Positions 60,800-64,000 of a stretch of 64,000 nucleotides of DNA are shown one piece after another. This stretch comes from UBA3210 sp048359995. Its GTDB lineage: Bacteria; Bacillota_I; Bacilli_A; RFN20; CAG-449. Numbering within the stretch: position 1 is the stretch's first letter; the number at the start of each line of letters is the position of its first letter. The stretch lies in the NCBI GenBank assembly GCA_048359995.1, contig DBGCPK010000013.1, forward strand, positions 1 to 64,000, in the 5' to 3' direction. A program made the position numbers and the translations under genes. The notes below the pieces were generated by a model. It was not told the origin of the DNA, searched no databases, and worked only from the letters and a program-made list of their open reading frames with translations.

Positions 60800-61837
60800 A
60801 TGAAAACTTTAAAAAAAATCAGGAAAAGGTTCAGCGATTTTTTCTACGATCACCCCACTTTCCGCACCGTACTCGAATATCTGTTTACGGTATTGGGAGC
60901 CGTTCTTTCCGCTTTCGTGTTCGCTTTCGGTTTCAAATCGTTCATCGATCCGATTATCGACGGAGAGGAAATCGGAACGCTGATTACGGGGGGAGCCGGA
61001 GGATTGGCGCAGATCATCGTCAAGTTATTCGATTTATGCGGATTTCCGATCAATTCTATGGCGCCGTTCGGAAACTATTACTGGAATTATATTATTCAAT
61101 CGGCGGCTTACGTACTGGTCAATATTCCGATTTTCGTTTTGGCGTATAAGAAAATAGGAAAAAAGTTTGCCGTATTTACCTTGATCAACGTCGCGTTCTA
61201 CTTTATCATCGTCAATCTCCTTCCGTCGAACATCACCAATATGTTTTACGTCTCGACCAAATACGAATTTAAAAACGACTTTTTGGCAAGGGCGATTTTC
61301 GCGGGGATTTGCACCGGAATTTCCAATACCATCGCTTTCAAATTCGAGCATTCCGCCGGAGGAATCGACGCGATTTCGGTTTATTTCAACGGCAAGAGAA
61401 ACCACATTTCCATCGGAAAGATCTCGATGATCATCAATGCATTGATCGTCATCGGGTATACGTTTCTTTCCATCATCAACGAGGGAGGAGATCTTTCCAG
61501 CACGACGATGGCTTTGTACAGTTGCGTTTACCTCTTTACTTCTTCGACCATTCTCGACGTTTTGAGTTCGCGGGACAAAAAGAATCAGTTGCAGATCATC
61601 ACTTCCAACCCTCAACTTCCGGATGTGCTGATCAACTATTTCCCGCACAGTTGCACGATCGTCAACGGGAAAGGGGCGTATACCAAGCAGGATAAACTGG
61701 TGATCTACATCGTTCTTTCGATCATCGAAGTCAAAAAAGCCATCAAAATCATTCAGGAAATCGACCCGAATGCCTTTATCGAGATTACCAAAGTCGAACA
61801 GGTGGTCGGCAGATTTTTTATACAACCGCGGCGTTAA
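60800..61837 (+). CDS. YitT-family membrane protein
   Basis: 345 residues. Five to six membrane helices (LFTVLGAVLSAFVFAFGFKSF, the GTLITGGAGGLAQI turn, further helices up to ~245) form the YitT_membrane domain. The C-terminal DUF2179 domain (LQIITSNPQLPDVLINYFPHSCTIVNGKGAYTKQDK) is complete. These proteins are widespread in Firmicutes and may be transporters; the substrate is unknown. TGAGGTGAGT precedes the ATG at 60800. gltX follows after 13 bases. Confidence 0.92.
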   Translation: MKTLKKIRKRFSDFFYDHPTFRTVLEYLFTVLGAVLSAFVFAFGFKSFIDPIIDGEEIGTLITGGAGGLAQIIVKLFDLCGFPINSMAPFGNYYWNYIIQSAAYVLVNIPIFVLAYKKIGKKFAVFTLINVAFYFIIVNLLPSNITNMFYVSTKYEFKNDFLARAIFAGICTGISNTIAFKFEHSAGGIDAISVYFNGKRNHISIGKISMIINALIVIGYTFLSIINEGGDLSSTTMALYSCVYLFTSSTILDVLSSRDKKNQLQIITSNPQLPDVLINYFPHSCTIVNGKGAYTKQDKLVIYIVLSIIEVKKAIKIIQEIDPNAFIEITKVEQVVGRFFIQPRR

Positions 61838-61850
61838 AGGAGGAATAAAT

Positions 61851-63518
61851 ATGTATACGACAGAAGATTTAGCCGATTTGATTTTTCCCGATATCGAAAT
61901 GACTATCGGCGATTTGGAAAGAAAATATCCGGAAAGAGACTTGCCTTCCGGCGCGGAAGTAACTCGTTTCGCCCCGTCGCCGACCGGATTTCTTCACACG
62001 GGAAGTCTTTTCACTTCTTTGGTGGCTCGGAAAGTCGCAGAGCAGTCGAAAGGCGTGTTTTTTATCCGCCTCGAAGATACCGACACCAAACGCGAGATCG
62101 AAGGATCGGGAAAAGATTTGATCGAGCAACTGAAAGTCTTCGGAGTTATCCCCGATGAAGGGTATCTCGGAGATTCGGAAGAGGGAGATTACGGACCTTA
62201 TCAGCAGTCGAAAAGAGGGGATATTTACAAAGTCGTTATCAAGGAACTGATTCGAAGGAATCGCGCGTATCCTTGCTTTTGCTCCTGCGAGGATTTAGAC
62301 GCGTTGAGAAAGAGTCAGGAAGAAAATAAAATCGTCCCCGGTTACTACGGACGTTATGCCCGATGCCGGAGTTTGACTTTGGATCAGCAAATCGAGAATA
62401 TCCGAAAAGGAATGCCGTATGTCATCCGTTTCCGATCTATGGGAAATCACAATGCCCGCGTCGAAGTACACGACGAGGTGCGGGGGCGTCTGTGGCTCAG
62501 CCAGAACGATCAGGACATCGTGATCCTGAAATCGGACGGGCTTCCGACTTATCACTTTGCCCATCTGGTCGACGATCATCTGATGAGAACGACCTGCGTT
62601 ACCCGCGGCGAAGAATGGCTTCCTTCGCTTCCTCTGCATTTGGAACTCTTCGAGGCGATGAACTGGAAAGCGCCGAAGTACGCGCATCTTCCGGTGATCA
62701 TGAAATTGGACAACGGCAACAAGAGAAAATTGTCGAAGCGCAAGGATAACGAAGCGGCCTGTTCGTATTTCCTGAAAGACGGATATCCGGTCGAATCGTT
62801 GAAACAATATCTTTTTACGATCGCCAATTCGAATTACGAAGAATGGCAGATGAAGAATCCCGATAAAGGGACAGAAGATTTCGTGTTTTCTTTTGATAAG
62901 ATGAGTTTGGACGGCGCGTTGTTCGATATCGACAAATTGAAATTCTTTTCGAAAGAATATTTGAGTCGTTTAAGCGGCGCGGAGACGAAAGATTTTGTCA
63001 AAGAATACGCGTCGAAATACAATCGGGAACTTTACGATCTGATCGTCTTCGACGAGGAATATTTCACGGAGATCATGAACATCGAGAAAGATCGGGAAAA
63101 TCCGCGAAAGGACTACGAAAAATGCGGCGATATTCTCGAAAAAGTCAAGTTTTTCTACCCGAATTACTTTGACTCGATCTTCCGAAACGGATTGCCTTAT
63201 AACGAGAGTATCGAACGATCCGTCATCGTCGGCGTCCTGAACGATTTCGCCGATACGCTGAATTACCTCGTGTCCGAGCAGGAATGGTTTGCCAATCTCA
63301 AAAAGTTGGGCGTTCGGCACGGATTTGCCGAATCCAACAAGATATACAAGGCAAATAAAGAGGCTTATCTCGGTTCGATCAACGATGTCGCGGAGATGGT
63401 TCGCATCGCGTTGACGGGGTCTCGACAATCGCCGAATCTGTACTATATACTCAACGTATTGAAAGAAGCCGAGATTCAAAGGAGAATTCGACTTTCCGTC
63501 GATTCGTTGAAAAGATAA
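61851..63518 (+). CDS. gltX: Glutamyl-tRNA synthetase
   Basis: A class I aminoacyl-tRNA synthetase, 555 residues, longer than the usual ~485. The HIGH-type motif is APSPTGFLHTGS, EDTDTKREIEGS follows, and the KMSKS-type loop is KRKLSKRKDNEA. The Cys-rich YPCFCSCEDLDALR is the zinc-binding or insertion region of glutamyl enzymes. The extra length is mainly in the C-terminal anticodon-binding part. It may be non-discriminating, charging tRNA-Gln too, if the amidotransferase GatCAB exists. AAAGGAGGAATAA precedes the ATG. Confidence 0.93.
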   Translation: MYTTEDLADLIFPDIEMTIGDLERKYPERDLPSGAEVTRFAPSPTGFLHTGSLFTSLVARKVAEQSKGVFFIRLEDTDTKREIEGSGKDLIEQLKVFGVIPDEGYLGDSEEGDYGPYQQSKRGDIYKVVIKELIRRNRAYPCFCSCEDLDALRKSQEENKIVPGYYGRYARCRSLTLDQQIENIRKGMPYVIRFRSMGNHNARVEVHDEVRGRLWLSQNDQDIVILKSDGLPTYHFAHLVDDHLMRTTCVTRGEEWLPSLPLHLELFEAMNWKAPKYAHLPVIMKLDNGNKRKLSKRKDNEAACSYFLKDGYPVESLKQYLFTIANSNYEEWQMKNPDKGTEDFVFSFDKMSLDGALFDIDKLKFFSKEYLSRLSGAETKDFVKEYASKYNRELYDLIVFDEEYFTEIMNIEKDRENPRKDYEKCGDILEKVKFFYPNYFDSIFRNGLPYNESIERSVIVGVLNDFADTLNYLVSEQEWFANLKKLGVRHGFAESNKIYKANKEAYLGSINDVAEMVRIALTGSRQSPNLYYILNVLKEAEIQRRIRLSVDSLKR

Positions 63519-63542
63519 GAAACCTGCGGGTTTCTTTTTTTC
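63518..63542 (+). terminator. Terminator of gltX
   Basis: AGAAACC/GGGTTTCT stem with a TGC loop and seven T; a -10 like TATAAT at 63554 belongs to the next gene. Confidence 0.8.
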
Positions 63543-63582
63543 TATGAATCTCTTATAATAGAAACAGGTGGGAAGAATTACT

Positions 63583-64000
63583 ATGGAATCGTATATTTTA
63601 GTCATCGATCAGGGGACGACCTCGACGAGGGCGATTCTCTTCGACCGGTACGGAAAAATGGTCGCCAAAGCGCAAAGAGAGATCGAAAACATTTTCCCGC
63701 AGGCGGCGTGGGTGGAACAGGACGCATTGGAAATTTATGTCAGCGCTTTGGACGTCATTCACGAACTGGTCGTCAAAACGAATGTCAAAGCAGAACAGAT
63801 CGTTTCGATCGGCATTACCAATCAAAGGGAAACTGCGATCGTCTGGGACAAAAATACCGGACTTCCGATTTACAATGCCATCGTATGGCAGTCGAAGCAG
63901 ACGCAGGAAATCTGCGCGAAAGTCAAAAAGCACGAAAAGACGATACGGGAAAAAACCGGTTTGATCGTGAACCCCTACTTTTCGGCAAGCAAATTCCGCT
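63583..64000 (+). CDS. glpK: Glycerol kinase, 3' truncated by window edge
   Basis: Phosphorylates glycerol to glycerol 3-phosphate. The first 139 residues are visible: the FGGY-family nucleotide-binding DQGTTSTRAILFD, QREIENIFPQAAWVEQD, and SIGITNQRETAIVWDKNTG followed by PIYNAIVWQ, all highly conserved in GlpK. GGTGGGAAGAAT precedes the ATG. The rest lies beyond the window. Confidence 0.93.
   Translation, partial: MESYILVIDQGTTSTRAILFDRYGKMVAKAQREIENIFPQAAWVEQDALEIYVSALDVIHELVVKTNVKAEQIVSIGITNQRETAIVWDKNTGLPIYNAIVWQSKQTQEICAKVKKHEKTIREKTGLIVNPYFSASKFR

Overview
The window looks like the chromosome of a low-to-moderate GC Firmicute of class Bacilli, probably gut-associated. The evidence is gene order known from Bacillus: dnaD-nth, recU with a class A penicillin-binding protein, gpsB directly followed by a type B RNase P RNA, the run ylbD-ylbE-ylbF-(ylbG position)-rsmD-coaD-ylbJ, plus RNase J, CdaA and strong AGGAGG-type ribosome binding sites. 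A choloylglycine (bile salt) hydrolase points to an intestinal habitat. Small CotD-, YjcZ-, YlbD- and YlbJ-like genes suggest a spore-forming ancestry; whether the organism sporulates cannot be told here. I do not assign a genus.

Layout: 1-2.1 kb, the end of a BspA-type leucine-rich-repeat surface protein and a decayed membrane-protein gene. 2.2-13 kb, bile salt hydrolase, diadenylate cyclase CdaA, tRNA-Val, a fused CCA-transferase/M19 dipeptidase gene, dnaD-nth, and facing them pbp1-recU-exonuclease. 12.5-15.4 kb, gpsB-rnpB-pgsA-cinA-recA. 15.5-23.5 kb, two heterodimeric ABC exporters flanking xth. 23.7-30.5 kb, pduL, a TSCPD protein, metK, hpf, an aspartokinase, a HAD phosphatase and unknown membrane proteins.

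31.1-44.5 kb is a genomic island of clearly higher AT content. It sits at the 3' end of a tRNA-Ser(GGA) gene and is bounded by roughly 90-bp imperfect direct repeats with a 22-bp identical core. It carries an AlbA_2/HATPase regulator-like gene, an IS30-family element (39-bp terminal inverted repeats, apparent 16-bp target duplication), a type I restriction-modification system (hsdR-hsdM-hsdS), two silent inverted hsdS segments, a tyrosine recombinase and a damaged large serine recombinase. A perfect 67-bp inverted repeat and a second repeat present in three copies place the silent segments as exchange partners for hsdS. The locus therefore looks like a phase-variable type I system with two first-half and three second-half recognition domains, so up to six specificities. 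This is the most interesting system in the window.

44.6-64 kb returns to backbone: an RluD-type pseudouridine synthase operon with two unknown genes and a phosphohexomutase, trpS-CYTH-TVP38, maf-rnj-def, the ylb cluster, a YitT protein, gltX and the start of glpK. Many operons use 4-bp ATGA-type overlaps, and several convergent pairs overlap at their 3' ends.
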